The notes below the pieces were generated by a model. The model made no database searches and was not told where the DNA came from. It saw nothing but the letters and a program-made list of their open reading frames with translations. Positions 1 to 8,613 of a stretch of 50,716 nt of DNA are shown here, one piece after another (position 1 is the stretch's first letter; each line of letters opens with the position of its first letter). This DNA comes from Flavobacterium sp. A45. GTDB lineage: Bacteria > Bacteroidota > Bacteroidia > Flavobacteriales > Flavobacteriaceae. A program made the translations under genes and the position numbers. Location: positions 1 through 50,716 of the forward strand of contig NZ_MUNX01000058.1 of the NCBI RefSeq assembly GCF_002001005.1, written 5' to 3'.

Positions 1-51
1 ATTCTGTACCATGAAGGTCACAAAAATGTAAAAAGAGCATTAAAAAAGTAA
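1..51 (+). CDS. C-terminal end of an unidentified protein (partial)
   Basis: Frame 1 is open from the first base to a TAA at 49-51 and reads ILYHEGHKNVKRALKK, a basic tail that looks like a genuine C-terminus. Frame 2 also reaches a stop, at 29-31, but gives a less protein-like tail, so the frame is not certain. The last codons would form the left arm of the terminator hairpin at 30-80, a common arrangement in compact AT-rich genomes. There is too little to name the product. Confidence 0.35.
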   Translation: MLYHEGHKNVKRALKK

Positions 52-80
52 GCTAACTTAACTTTTTTAATGCTCTTTTT
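30..80 (+). terminator. Long perfect hairpin terminator
   Basis: Bases 30-49 and 61-80 are exact reverse complements (20 bp) around an 11-base loop. The stem starts with an A run and ends with a T run, so it could terminate in either direction. It follows the partial gene at the window start. Confidence 0.85.
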
Positions 81-237
81 GCATTTCTAAACAGGGCTCT
101 ATAAAAAACACAGACTAACACAGTTGTTAATTTTTAATTATTTTTTTTATTCGAATACAATATTCAGTAAATAAAAACGTTAATTTACTCAAATTAAACA
201 CATTAGTAATCCATTTCTACCAAAACAAATTTTGTCC

Positions 238-573
238 ATGAAAAAAACTGCAAAATCATCAAAATATAATTTACCCCTATTTTTAAGCTTTGCCTTTATA
301 CTTTTAGCCACAATAACTGCTAATTCGCAAACCGTTCGATATGATAGTGTAAGTAAACAAAAATATGTACTCGTAGATGTACAAAAAACCTATGAACGAA
401 TTGCCGACAAGGGCTATGAATCTGTTGAAATCTACGAGTCTCTTGGAAATTATTATTTTGAAAATAAAAATTACCAAAAATCAAAACTATACTTCGACAA
501 GCTATTTGGCAAATACAGCCTTTCTCAAATTTCTCCAAAAAGCAAAGAAAGATATCAATTAATGAGGAAATAA
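238..573 (+). CDS. Small secreted TPR-like hypothetical protein
   Basis: A 111-residue protein of unknown function. The N-terminus has a basic stretch and a hydrophobic segment (about residues 11-27) ending near NSQT, a probable Sec signal peptide. The mature part has a pattern like one tetratricopeptide repeat: SLGNYYFENKNYQKSKLYF, about residues 65-83. The ATG at 238 is preferred over an in-frame TTG at 232, because it starts directly at MKKTAKSS. The gene is monocistronic, with terminators on both sides. TPR membership is inferred from the spacing of Leu, Gly, Tyr and Ala-like positions and is not certain. It could be a truncated relative of longer flavobacterial TPR proteins. Confidence 0.6.
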   Translation: MKKTAKSSKYNLPLFLSFAFILLATITANSQTVRYDSVSKQKYVLVDVQKTYERIADKGYESVEIYESLGNYYFENKNYQKSKLYFDKLFGKYSLSQISPKSKERYQLMRK

Positions 574-608
574 CTTTCCAAAAAGATCTATTAAACCTAA
601 ACACAAAC

Positions 609-645
609 AGTGGCTATATTCAAACTCTATAGCCGCTATTTTTTT
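609..645 (+). terminator. Rho-independent terminator
   Basis: Left arm agtggctata (609-618) pairs with tatagccgct (628-637), with one G-T wobble, followed by a T run. It lies 35 bases after the small TPR-like gene. The remaining stretch to 745 is AT-rich with only a weak -7 candidate (TAACTTTC, 709-716). Confidence 0.75.
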
Positions 646-745
646 ATACATTAAATCCAAACCCATATCTTCTTAGAAAAAATTAAATGTAAATTTTAAA
701 AAAAGTCATAACTTTCAACTTCCTAATTTCAAAATTGAAATCCAA

Positions 746-1204
746 ATGACGACACTACTCATAAACAAGAAGAAATACACTATCGATGTTGATCCAGAAA
801 TGCCTTTACTTTGGGCTATTAGAGACAGTATTGGACTTACGGGAACAAAATTTGGATGTGGAATAGGTGCTTGTGGCTCTTGCAAAGTACTTGTTGACAA
901 TGTTGCCACTTATTCGTGCTTAACTCCTGTTTCAACTGTTGTCGGCAAAAACATTACAACTATTGAAGGTACCACAGAAAATTTACAATTATTACAAAAA
1001 TCTTGGGAAGAATTCAACGTACCTCAATGTGGTTATTGCCAACCAGGGCAATTAATAACGGCAACTTCCTTACTCAATTCTAACAAGAACCCCTCGGATA
1101 CTGATATTGACGATGCCATGAGTGGTAATATTTGCCGTTGCGGTACGTACCAACGTATCAAAAATGCCATTAAACATACCGTAGAACTAAAAAAACAACG
1201 CTAA
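746..1204 (+). CDS. iorA: (2Fe-2S)-binding subunit of a molybdenum hydroxylase (IorA type)
   Basis: A 152-residue small subunit of the xanthine dehydrogenase / isoquinoline 1-oxidoreductase family. The N-terminal plant-type ferredoxin domain has cluster ligands C38, C43, C46 and C58 (CGIGACGSC motif). The C-terminal all-helical domain has C95, C98, C130 and C132 (CGYCQPGQ and CRCGT motifs). It would pass electrons from the molybdenum site of the next gene product to an outside acceptor. Length is typical. The stop is only two bases before the large-subunit start, so the two are translationally linked. No FAD subunit is encoded nearby, which fits the two-subunit IorAB type. The substrate is unknown. 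Confidence 0.93.
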   Translation: MTTLLINKKKYTIDVDPEMPLLWAIRDSIGLTGTKFGCGIGACGSCKVLVDNVATYSCLTPVSTVVGKNITTIEGTTENLQLLQKSWEEFNVPQCGYCQPGQLITATSLLNSNKNPSDTDIDDAMSGNICRCGTYQRIKNAIKHTVELKKQR

Positions 1205-1206
1205 TC

Positions 1207-3390
1207 ATGAGTATAATTCAAAACATAAGCCGCAGAGTTTTTATCAAGAATATGGGATTAGCGTCTGGTGGATTAATCTTAGCCTCTAATTACACATTAT
1301 TCGCTAAAGATATTGAATCGGGAAATCTAGCAGAATTCAATCCGAATCTGTTTGTACAATTAAATCCGGACGGAAGTCTCATTATAATCGCTTCCCGTTC
1401 CGAAATGGGTAATGGAGTAAGAACCTCCCTGACTTCTGTTGTTGCAGATGAAATGGAAGCCGACTGGAATAAAGTATCCATTAAACAGGCCACAGGAGAT
1501 GCCAAATACGGAGACCAAAACACCGATGGTTCTAGAAGTGTAACTGATTTTTATGAAACCATGAGAACAATGGGTGCGATGGCTCGAATGATGCTGATTA
1601 CCGCTGCCGCAAAAACATGGCAAGTTCCCGAAAGTGAATGCAAAGCCCAAAACCATTTTATCATTCATTCCAGCGGAAAAAAATTAGGTTATGGTGAATT
1701 AGTTGATTTAGTAAAAACATTGCCAGTTCCAACAACCATTAGTTATAAAGACCCTAAAGATTTCAAATATATTGGTAAGACCCTAAAAAGCATCGACGTT
1801 AAAGATTTTGCAAACGGAAGTGCTGTATTTGGAATTGACAAACGTTTACCCAATATGAAGATCGTTGCGATAGCGAGATGTCCAGTTACTTTTGGAACTG
1901 TCAAGTCTTTTGACAAAACAGCGGCTATGAAAATTCTCGGTGTCGAAAATGTAATCGAAATTCCTAGAATCGAAAAACCTTTCGGGCCGCTTGGTGGTGT
2001 CGCTGTGATTGCCACAAACACTTGGGCCGCCTTTAAAGGAAGAGAAGCGTTGGAAATACAATGGAATTATGGAAAAAATGAAGGTTATGATTCCGAGAAA
2101 TATATGGTCGAATTAACCGAAAGAGTTCATAAATCAGGTAAAGTTGAAAAAGAAATTGGTGATATAAACAAAGCTTTTAGCGAAGCTGCTAAAGTTGTCG
2201 AAAGTACTTTTCAATTACCTCACTTGGCTCATGCCCCAATGGAAGTTCCAAATGCAGTAGCTTGGGTTCAAGGAGATACTTGCGAAGTTTGGGCACCTAC
2301 ACAATCCCCACAATCTGCCAGAGATGAAGTTTCAGCTTATTTGGGAACAGCCTTGGACAAAACAACTATAAATGTCACATTTTTAGGTGGTGGTTTTGGA
2401 CGAAAATCAAAACCCGATTATATTGTTGAAGCAGTTATGGTTTCAAAGGCTATCAATGCGCCCGTACAAGTAGTTTGGTCACGGGAAGATGATATAAAAC
2501 ATGGTTATTACCATACCGTAAGCTCACAATATATGAAAGCTTCGCTGGATGCACAAGGCAATGTTACCGGTTGGTTGCATCGTTCCGCATTTCCTTCGAT
2601 TATGTCCACCTTCAAACCAGGTACCGATTATCCTGCCGGATGGGAAGCTTCCAGTGCTGCCGATGTTCCTTTTGCTATAAAAAATTTCAAAGCAGAATCA
2701 GGACAAGCCCCAGCAATGGTTCGAATTGGATGGATGCGATCAGTTATCAATATTCTGCATGGTTTTTCGATCAATGTTTTTGCCGATGAATTAGCGTATG
2801 CTGCCAAGCAAGATCCATTAGAATTCAGACTAAAATTAATTGGTGACGACCGTATAGAAGACACCAAAGACCCAATAAAATACAATACAGCCCGTCTCAA
2901 AAATGTTTTGAAAATGGCTGCTAAAAATGCCAATTGGGGAAAACCTTTACCAAAAGGCCATGCTCACGGAATAGCAGTTCATTATAGCTTTTATTCCTAT
3001 GTAGCTTCTGTGGTTGAAGTTTCAATGGTTGATAACAAAGTAAAAGTACACAATGTCCATTCTGTCATTGATTGCGGAACGGCTGTTAATAGAGACACTA
3101 TTAAATCCCAAATGGAAGGCGCTGCTATTTTCGGAATGTCAATAGCCTATTACGGAAAAATCACGGCTAAGGACGGAGCAATCGAACAAAATAGCTATAG
3201 TGATTATCGAATGATTCGTATGAATGAAATCCCAAAGGTTCACGTAGAAATTGTGGAAAGCTCAGAAAAACCTACAGGAGTTGGGGAACCTGGCGTACCA
3301 GTGATTGCCCCTGCCATAATCAATGCTATCTTCAAACTAACAGGAAAACGACATTACAACTTGCCTTTGAGCGATTACGACCTTGTATAA
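1207..3390 (+). CDS. iorB: Molybdopterin-binding large subunit of a molybdenum hydroxylase (IorB type)
   Basis: A 727-residue catalytic subunit. The N-terminus carries a twin-arginine signal (SRRVFIKNMGLASGG, with R9 and R10) followed by a hydrophobic stretch, so the folded enzyme is probably exported by Tat together with the Fe-S partner. The aldehyde oxidase / xanthine dehydrogenase domains follow. They include GGGFGRK at about 394-400, which contacts the molybdenum cofactor, and GVGEPGV with E694, the expected catalytic Glu. Single-chain fusion of the two Mo-binding halves is typical for isoquinoline oxidoreductase beta and membrane aldehyde dehydrogenases. The true substrate (an N-heterocycle or aldehyde) cannot be told from sequence. 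The downstream XdhC-like and MocA-like genes are its likely maturation factors. Confidence 0.93.
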   Translation: MSIIQNISRRVFIKNMGLASGGLILASNYTLFAKDIESGNLAEFNPNLFVQLNPDGSLIIIASRSEMGNGVRTSLTSVVADEMEADWNKVSIKQATGDAKYGDQNTDGSRSVTDFYETMRTMGAMARMMLITAAAKTWQVPESECKAQNHFIIHSSGKKLGYGELVDLVKTLPVPTTISYKDPKDFKYIGKTLKSIDVKDFANGSAVFGIDKRLPNMKIVAIARCPVTFGTVKSFDKTAAMKILGVENVIEIPRIEKPFGPLGGVAVIATNTWAAFKGREALEIQWNYGKNEGYDSEKYMVELTERVHKSGKVEKEIGDINKAFSEAAKVVESTFQLPHLAHAPMEVPNAVAWVQGDTCEVWAPTQSPQSARDEVSAYLGTALDKTTINVTFLGGGFGRKSKPDYIVEAVMVSKAINAPVQVVWSREDDIKHGYYHTVSSQYMKASLDAQGNVTGWLHRSAFPSIMSTFKPGTDYPAGWEASSAADVPFAIKNFKAESGQAPAMVRIGWMRSVINILHGFSINVFADELAYAAKQDPLEFRLKLIGDDRIEDTKDPIKYNTARLKNVLKMAAKNANWGKPLPKGHAHGIAVHYSFYSYVASVVEVSMVDNKVKVHNVHSVIDCGTAVNRDTIKSQMEGAAIFGMSIAYYGKITAKDGAIEQNSYSDYRMIRMNEIPKVHVEIVESSEKPTGVGEPGVPVIAPAIINAIFKLTGKRHYNLPLSDYDLV

Positions 3391-3430
3391 CTGATTGACA
3401 AATTAAAACACCAAACGAATATCTATTTTA

Positions 3431-4192
3431 ATGAACAATTGGATTGAATTATTACAAGATTTTAAAAACAAAAAAAAAACTGTAGCACTCGTTACTGTTA
3501 CCAAAATTCTTGGTTCTGCTCCCTGCAAAGTAGCGTCAAAGATGATTGTTACACCACAAAAAAAAATATACGGAACGATTGGTGGCGGAAAATTAGAATT
3601 TCAGGTAATCGATGAAGCGGTTCGTGCCATTCAAGAAAATAAAATTTTAGAATGTAGTTATACTTTGGGTCCCGAATTTGAACAATGTTGTGGCGGAAAA
3701 GTTGAATTAATTATTGAACCTATGAATCAATACCCAGAATTATACCTTTTTGGAGCTGGACATATAGGCGTTGCCATCTGCGAGGTATTAAAAGACACAC
3801 CTTTTTCCGTTACACTTCTTGACACTAGGGAAAATTGGAGAGAAACTATCGAAATTGATCAAACGGTTACTTACAATGCCTCTCCTTTTGACCTTTATAA
3901 ACAAACAATAAATTGGGGACCGAATTGTTACGTTGTTATCTTGACCCACGACCACAAACTAGATTTTGAGATCACCGCTTTGGCATTACATGAACAAACC
4001 AAATACATTGGATTGATTGGAAGCAAAACCAAGAAAAACAAATTCAACAACTTATTGATAAACGAATTGGATTTCAAACCAGGAATCAAGTCCGTTCATT
4101 GTCCGATTGGATTGGATTTGGGCGGCAATTCCCCAAAAGAAATAGCCATAAGCGTCGCTTCCGAATTACTGAAAGTCTATTATGGAAAATAA
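3431..4192 (+). CDS. xdhC: XdhC/CoxI-family maturation factor
   Basis: A 253-residue protein that in this family binds molybdenum cofactor and inserts its sulfurated form into xanthine dehydrogenase-type enzymes. The N-terminal XdhC/CoxI domain shows GGGKLE (51-56) and QCCGGKVEL (85-93). The C-terminal Rossmann domain begins with LFGAGHIG (106-113) and continues with GLIGSKTKK and a CPIGLDLGGNSP segment. It lies 40 bases after the large subunit, in the same direction. Its last 11 bases overlap the MocA-like gene, which supports co-expression. The family assignment is firm; the exact client is inferred from position. Confidence 0.9.
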   Translation: MNNWIELLQDFKNKKKTVALVTVTKILGSAPCKVASKMIVTPQKKIYGTIGGGKLEFQVIDEAVRAIQENKILECSYTLGPEFEQCCGGKVELIIEPMNQYPELYLFGAGHIGVAICEVLKDTPFSVTLLDTRENWRETIEIDQTVTYNASPFDLYKQTINWGPNCYVVILTHDHKLDFEITALALHEQTKYIGLIGSKTKKNKFNNLLINELDFKPGIKSVHCPIGLDLGGNSPKEIAISVASELLKVYYGK

Positions 4193-4817
4193 TACCATAT
4201 TTGTATTGTTGGCCGGTGGAAAATCCGAAAGAATGGGTGTTGCAAAAGGCTTGCTCGAATACCAAAACACCTATTGGATTTTGGAACAATTAAATCGAAT
4301 ATCAAATTCAACAACAACCGAAGTTTATATTGGATTGGGTTATCATCACGAAGAATATTCAAACAAAATCCCTTGGTTTAAAGAAGCTCAATTGCATTTT
4401 GTGCTTTATAAAAATTTAAAAGTGAAAGTTGTCGTAAACCAAAATCCACAATTTGGTTCTTTCTCAACACTTCAAACCGTTTTGAGACAAATTCCACAAA
4501 CCAAATCGGTATTGATCAATCCAATTGACATTCCGATATTAAACACAACCGAATTGCAAAACATTATCAGAACACAAAACCAAATTGTACTTCCAAATTT
4601 TGAAAGCAAAAATGGACATCCAATAAAATTGCATTCTGAATTTTGGCAAACCTTACTTTTACTTAATCCAACCGATGAGAACAGTAGATTGGATTTGGAA
4701 ATCAAAAAAATCATTCCTTCCAAAATAACAACAATAACAGTAACCGATTCGTGCATAATAAAAAACTTAAATACTCCAAATGACTGGATTGAGTTTTCAA
4801 ATTCCAAACAGAAATAA
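4182..4817 (+). CDS. mocA: MocA-like molybdenum cofactor nucleotidyltransferase
   Basis: A 211-residue MobA-like NTP transferase. The N-terminal signature LLAGGKSERMGVAKGLL (9-25) is the nucleotide-binding loop of this fold. LINPIDIPIL carries the metal-binding Asp, and a later NGHPI segment matches the conserved GHP of the family. Xanthine dehydrogenase-family operons usually carry MocA, which attaches CMP to the cofactor. The start overlaps the end of xdhC by 11 bases. A GMP-transferring MobA is less likely given the neighbours. The gene ends in front of a strong bidirectional terminator. Confidence 0.85.
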   Translation: MENNTIFVLLAGGKSERMGVAKGLLEYQNTYWILEQLNRISNSTTTEVYIGLGYHHEEYSNKIPWFKEAQLHFVLYKNLKVKVVVNQNPQFGSFSTLQTVLRQIPQTKSVLINPIDIPILNTTELQNIIRTQNQIVLPNFESKNGHPIKLHSEFWQTLLLLNPTDENSRLDLEIKKIIPSKITTITVTDSCIIKNLNTPNDWIEFSNSKQK

Positions 4818-4821
4818 ACAT

Positions 4822-4858
4822 AAAAAAAGCGTCTCAAAACTATCGAAACGCTTTTTTT
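4822..4858 (+). terminator. Bidirectional terminator between convergent genes
   Basis: An A7-GCGT left arm (4822-4832) pairs with ACGC-T7 (4848-4858) around a short loop that can pair two more bases. It sits between mocA (plus) and the DUF4252 lipoprotein gene (minus) and can serve both. Confidence 0.85.
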
Positions 4859-4874
4859 AAAATTAAATTTAAAC

Positions 4875-5414
4875 CTATTTCTTGATTAATTCCTGCAATG
4901 GTTTCAATTGCTCCAAATCAATTTTAGACTCTTTCAAAACCGAAATCATATTCATAATATGCGTTGGATTCATGTCTTTTCCCAAAACCCTGACAACGGC
5001 AAAACCAGCATCGTTTTTATTGGCAAAAAAAACAAATTCATTGATATTATCATCTGTTCCAACATAGCTAACAGAAGCACCTTGTTTACCTGAACCAAAC
5101 TTCATCAACTGCTGATATTTTGGGTCTTTTAAAATTAAATTCACTTTAGCTCTTTCTGTCTCGAACTGTGCTTTGTTTTTATCATTCAATTTGAAAGCCA
5201 AAACATTAACTTTATCAAAAGAATGCAATGCTTCACTTTGAGCTACTGTCAATTTGGTTTTATCAACATTCAAAATGTTTGATGAAATATCCAAGGCGAT
5301 AAAATCTTTGTTTTCGGTATTTTCAACAAAATACTTTTGCAAAGTAGGCTCTGAATTACAGCTCCCAAAAAGCAAACTACTTAGCAACGCGATTATGAAT
5401 AATGCTACTTTCAT
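4875..5414 (-). CDS. DUF4252 lipoprotein
   Basis: A 179-residue protein with a lipoprotein signal (hydrophobic stretch then LFGSC, lipidated Cys about residue 19). The rest resembles DUF4252, a family of small Bacteroidota envelope proteins with no known activity. Recognisable points are the repeated ALDISSNIL / VNVLAFKL pattern and a C-terminal segment on interaction with a 'vulnerable' Gly-Lys loop. It follows a second DUF4252 gene by one base and is the last gene of a sigma factor operon. Its role is probably as an envelope effector or sensor of that sigma system, by inference from position only. Confidence 0.8.
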   Translation of the reverse strand: MKVALFIIALLSSLLFGSCNSEPTLQKYFVENTENKDFIALDISSNILNVDKTKLTVAQSEALHSFDKVNVLAFKLNDKNKAQFETERAKVNLILKDPKYQQLMKFGSGKQGASVSYVGTDDNINEFVFFANKNDAGFAVVRVLGKDMNPTHIMNMISVLKESKIDLEQLKPLQELIKK

Positions 5415-5415
5415 G

Positions 5416-5943
5416 TTACTTTTTGCCTTTAGTTGCTTTTTTCAAATCATCACCACCAGGAATTTTCATTTTGTCTGTCAAGACCGAAATCTCACTCAAA
5501 TCAAAGTCACCTGTCAATGACATCAAAACAGTATCTTCATCTTTTCCTCCTTCAACAAACATCAACAACTCTTTAATTTGACTGTCTTTGGCTCCAGATT
5601 TAACCATGATTTTAATGTTTCTTCCTTTGTCATTTACACGCATCAATTCTTCCAAACCTGCAGTTTTAATATATTTATCTGCGCTAGCTTTCATTTCGCC
5701 TTCTACCCTCGTGCTTTGAGTAGTAAACACTTTCAAATTATCCAATTTCTTTATAAGGTTCATGTATTGCTGCGCCTCTTTATCCGAGGTGTCCACTTTT
5801 ACTTTACTCATCAACTCAAACATCTTTTTATTGACAACAATCGATGTTACATCGTCTTGGCCGTCAAACTTATCGAATGCTCCTTGAGCAAAAAACGGAC
5901 TTGATACTAATACTAATACTAATGTGATTATTAACTTCTTCAT
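5416..5943 (-). CDS. DUF4252 secreted protein
   Basis: A 175-residue protein with a Sec signal peptide (MKKLIITLVLVLVSSPFFAQ) and no lipobox, so likely periplasmic. The mature part, with TSIVVNKKMFELMSKV and DKGRNIKIMVKSG, fits DUF4252. The C-terminus is very basic (KKATKGKK). The gene lies one base upstream of the lipoprotein DUF4252 gene and 81 bases after the anti-sigma-like gene. The pair looks like an old tandem duplication, one copy lipidated and one soluble. No enzyme motif is visible. Confidence 0.8.
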   Translation of the reverse strand: MKKLIITLVLVLVSSPFFAQGAFDKFDGQDDVTSIVVNKKMFELMSKVKVDTSDKEAQQYMNLIKKLDNLKVFTTQSTRVEGEMKASADKYIKTAGLEELMRVNDKGRNIKIMVKSGAKDSQIKELLMFVEGGKDEDTVLMSLTGDFDLSEISVLTDKMKIPGGDDLKKATKGKK

Positions 5944-6024
5944 TTTATTTTGATTTAATGATTATTTTTAAAATTCAATTCAACTATTGGGCTTGAATGC
6001 TCTAGAATCACTCTCGCTTTATTT

Positions 6025-6474
6025 TTATTCAACAAATACTTTATCTTTCGTTATTTCATATACCTGAAGATATTGCACCCCTTCAACACCAACATTCACA
6101 TTATCGGACAACATGGCCAATGCTTTCTGTGTCGCTTCAAGAGCTTCCTCAGGATCATCATACGTTCCTAATTCTCGATTTTCGTCTACAGTATTAACTT
6201 CAAAATAAGAGTAAGTCCCAATGCTGAGCATCACAATGATTGAGGCTGCTATTGACAACCACGCTACTTTTCGTTTTTTAGAAACTAGAGGTAGATTATT
6301 TGTAAACTTTTGCTCTTTCGCTTCAGTAAAATATCCAAATAGTGGTCGGTATTGTTCTAAATGTGGTGCTACATTTGAAGAAGAAAAATAATCTTTCAAC
6401 TCATTTTCTTCAGCAATACTTGTTTCTCCTTCAAAGTATTTTTCTAAAAGTGATTCCATTTTATTGAACTCCAT
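6025..6474 (-). CDS. Membrane-anchored anti-sigma-like protein
   Basis: A 149-residue protein with a cytoplasmic N-terminal part (about residues 1-70) and one transmembrane segment (WLSIAASIIVMLSIGTYSYF, about 71-90). The periplasmic tail of about 60 residues includes DDPEEALEATQKALAMLSDN. The start overlaps the end of the sigma factor gene by 14 bases, the usual arrangement for an ECF sigma factor and its cognate anti-sigma. The N-terminal LLEKYFEGETSIAEENELKD resembles the short helical segment seen in other Bacteroidota anti-sigma proteins. No zinc-binding HxxxCxxC motif is present. The anti-sigma role is inferred from topology and gene order. Confidence 0.7.
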   Translation of the reverse strand: MEFNKMESLLEKYFEGETSIAEENELKDYFSSSNVAPHLEQYRPLFGYFTEAKEQKFTNNLPLVSKKRKVAWLSIAASIIVMLSIGTYSYFEVNTVDENRELGTYDDPEEALEATQKALAMLSDNVNVGVEGVQYLQVYEITKDKVFVE

Positions 6475-6970
6475 AACTGTGTGTTTTTAACATGTATTCT
6501 CTAATTGTTTTTCTTGCTCTTGAAAGTGCCACTCTCACGGCAGTTTCATTCATCTCTACTATTTTTGCGATTTCCGAAAATTCGCATTGTTCTATATCCC
6601 GCAACTGAATAATCAATCGTTGCTGTTCCGGCAATTGGTCTATAATTTTTTCGACCCAATTTAAACTGTCATTATCCTCAACTTTTTTATCCAAGCTGGG
6701 TTCTCTGTCTGTATAATTATTATGTACAATTTTAAGATTTCCCGCTCTTTTCGATTTTAACTGATCCAAACAATAATTTTTGGTCATTGTCATGGCCATT
6801 GCTTCGACACTATTATACGAATCTAAATTTCCATTTTTACTCCATAATTTTACCAAAATTTCCTGCGTAGCATCTTCAGCTTCCTCTGTGCTCACGAGTA
6901 ATCGCTTGGCCAATCGAAAGAGTTTATCTTTGAATGGATTGATTAAAAGCACAAATTCATTTTGGTTCAT
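6461..6970 (-). CDS. ECF-type RNA polymerase sigma factor
   Basis: A 169-residue sigma-70 family protein with only regions 2 and 4. Region 2 contains AEDATQEILVKLW, the core RNA polymerase contact. Region 4 contains LPEQQRLIIQLRDIEQ and a helix-turn-helix at EIAKIVEMNETAVRVALSRARKTI. Length is typical for ECF factors. It is the first gene of a minus-strand operon: sigma, anti-sigma-like, DUF4252, DUF4252 lipoprotein. It probably controls envelope-related genes including its own operon. The stress signal cannot be read from the sequence. Confidence 0.92.
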   Translation of the reverse strand: MNQNEFVLLINPFKDKLFRLAKRLLVSTEEAEDATQEILVKLWSKNGNLDSYNSVEAMAMTMTKNYCLDQLKSKRAGNLKIVHNNYTDREPSLDKKVEDNDSLNWVEKIIDQLPEQQRLIIQLRDIEQCEFSEIAKIVEMNETAVRVALSRARKTIREYMLKTHSYGVQ

Positions 6971-7058
6971 AAAACGGCTAATTAATATCGGTTATACAAT
7001 CAAGACGATTCACAATTATATTTGTTACAAAAAAAAAAATAATTTAAACTAAAGTTAG

Positions 7059-7066
7059 TATTTTTG
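7059..7066 (+). promoter_or_regulatory. -7 promoter element of the S41 peptidase gene
   Basis: TATTTTTG matches the Bacteroidota -7 consensus TAnnTTTG and lies 29 bases before the ATG at 7096. No convincing -33 TTG was found at the usual spacing. Confidence 0.6.
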
Positions 7067-7095
7067 CGTTCTATACCTACAAATAAATTCTTAAC

Positions 7096-8544
7096 ATGAA
7101 GGAATCTTTCAAAATTACACTTTTATTATTCATAGCCCTTTTTACTTTTCAGAGTTGCGAAGACATGGACGATGTTGCAGCTCCCGAGTACTTAGAGGTC
7201 AATGATTTTGTATGGAAAGGCCTCAATTTGTATTATTTATGGCAAGCCGATGTTCCTAATTTAGCCGATGAAAAATTTGCCAATCAAAGCGATTTAAATT
7301 CATTTTTAAAAGAATATCCACAACCGGAAGATTTATTTGAAGCATTAAGAGTAGATAAATCGATTGATAAATTCAGTTGGATTGTAAGTGATTATCGAGA
7401 TCTTGAAGGAATGCTGCAAGGAACTACAAAAAATGACGGTATGGATTTTGGTCTTTACCTTAAATCTTCAAATTCAAATGACATATTTGGATATGTGCGT
7501 TATATCATATCCGATTCTGATGCTTCAACTAAAGAGATCAAACGCGGGGACATTTTTTATGGTGTAAATGGAACGCAACTTACAGTGAGTAATTACCAAA
7601 CTTTATTATTAAATTCTGAAACCTACACACTGAATTTGGCCGATTATAATAATGGTCAAATTACGCCTAACGGGAAATCAGTAACTTTAACAAAAACTGA
7701 ACTTTCTGAAAACCCCATTTTAATAAACAAGGTAATTGAAACTGGTGGTCATAAAATAGGATATCTTATGTACAATGGGTTTTATCCAAACTATGACTCC
7801 CAATTGAATGATGCTTTTGGTTCATTAAAATCACAAGGAATTACGGATTTAGTTCTGGATTTAAGATACAATTCTGGAGGTTCTGTTCAATCAGCAACAC
7901 GTTTGGCCAGTATGATAACCGGTCAGTTTACCGATAAAGTATTTTCTAAACAAAGATGGAATGACAAAATCAATGCTTATTTCGAATCCGAAGACCCTAG
8001 CGCATTGAATAATTTATTCACAAGCACTATTGACGGTTCTGCAGTAAACAGTTTAAACCTTACCAAAGTATACATCCTAACGACAAAAAGCACCGCCTCA
8101 GCAAGTGAATTGGTCATCAATGGCTTGAAACCTTATATCGATGTGGTTCACATTGGTGATATAACTACCGGAAAAAATGTGGGATCAATCACCATTTATG
8201 ATTCACCTACTTTTGGAAAAGAAAACAGAAACCCGCTTCACCGTTATGCGATGCAGCCTATCGTTTTGAAAATTGTAAATGCAGATGATTTTGGTGATTA
8301 CTTTAATGGTTTAACACCAACCTATTCCTTAAAAGAAAACATAACCAGTTTAGGAATATTGGGCAACAGTTCTGAGCCTTTGTTGAGTACAGCTATTGGA
8401 AAAATTACTGGAACTGCCAAAATGGTTAAAAAAACCAACGGGAAAATATATCCATATTTTGAGGACTCAAAATCAATTAATGGACTACAAAACCAAATGT
8501 ATGTTGACAAAGCTCCGGCTGGATTGTTAAGGTCTTTAGAATAA
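7096..8544 (+). CDS. S41-family (C-terminal processing) peptidase, lipoprotein
   Basis: A 482-residue lipoprotein with signal MKESFKITLLLFIALFTFQSC. Residues about 25-110 form the helical domain common to Bacteroidota S41 enzymes (YLWQADVPNLAD). A PDZ-like segment follows at about 115-200 (GDIFYGVNGTQL). The protease domain contains LRYNSGGSVQSA, catalytic S335 in STASASE and catalytic K360 in TTGKNVGS; the 25-residue spacing matches Ser/Lys dyad CtpA/Prc enzymes. It probably cleaves exported or outer membrane proteins in the periplasm. It is followed 69 bases later by an amidase gene in the same direction. Substrate unknown. Confidence 0.9.
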   Translation: MKESFKITLLLFIALFTFQSCEDMDDVAAPEYLEVNDFVWKGLNLYYLWQADVPNLADEKFANQSDLNSFLKEYPQPEDLFEALRVDKSIDKFSWIVSDYRDLEGMLQGTTKNDGMDFGLYLKSSNSNDIFGYVRYIISDSDASTKEIKRGDIFYGVNGTQLTVSNYQTLLLNSETYTLNLADYNNGQITPNGKSVTLTKTELSENPILINKVIETGGHKIGYLMYNGFYPNYDSQLNDAFGSLKSQGITDLVLDLRYNSGGSVQSATRLASMITGQFTDKVFSKQRWNDKINAYFESEDPSALNNLFTSTIDGSAVNSLNLTKVYILTTKSTASASELVINGLKPYIDVVHIGDITTGKNVGSITIYDSPTFGKENRNPLHRYAMQPIVLKIVNADDFGDYFNGLTPTYSLKENITSLGILGNSSEPLLSTAIGKITGTAKMVKKTNGKIYPYFEDSKSINGLQNQMYVDKAPAGLLRSLE

Positions 8545-8613
8545 AATGATTATTACACAATAATACTACAAAATTAAGCGTTGTTGTCTGATAACCATTT
8601 AATAAAAAAAGAA

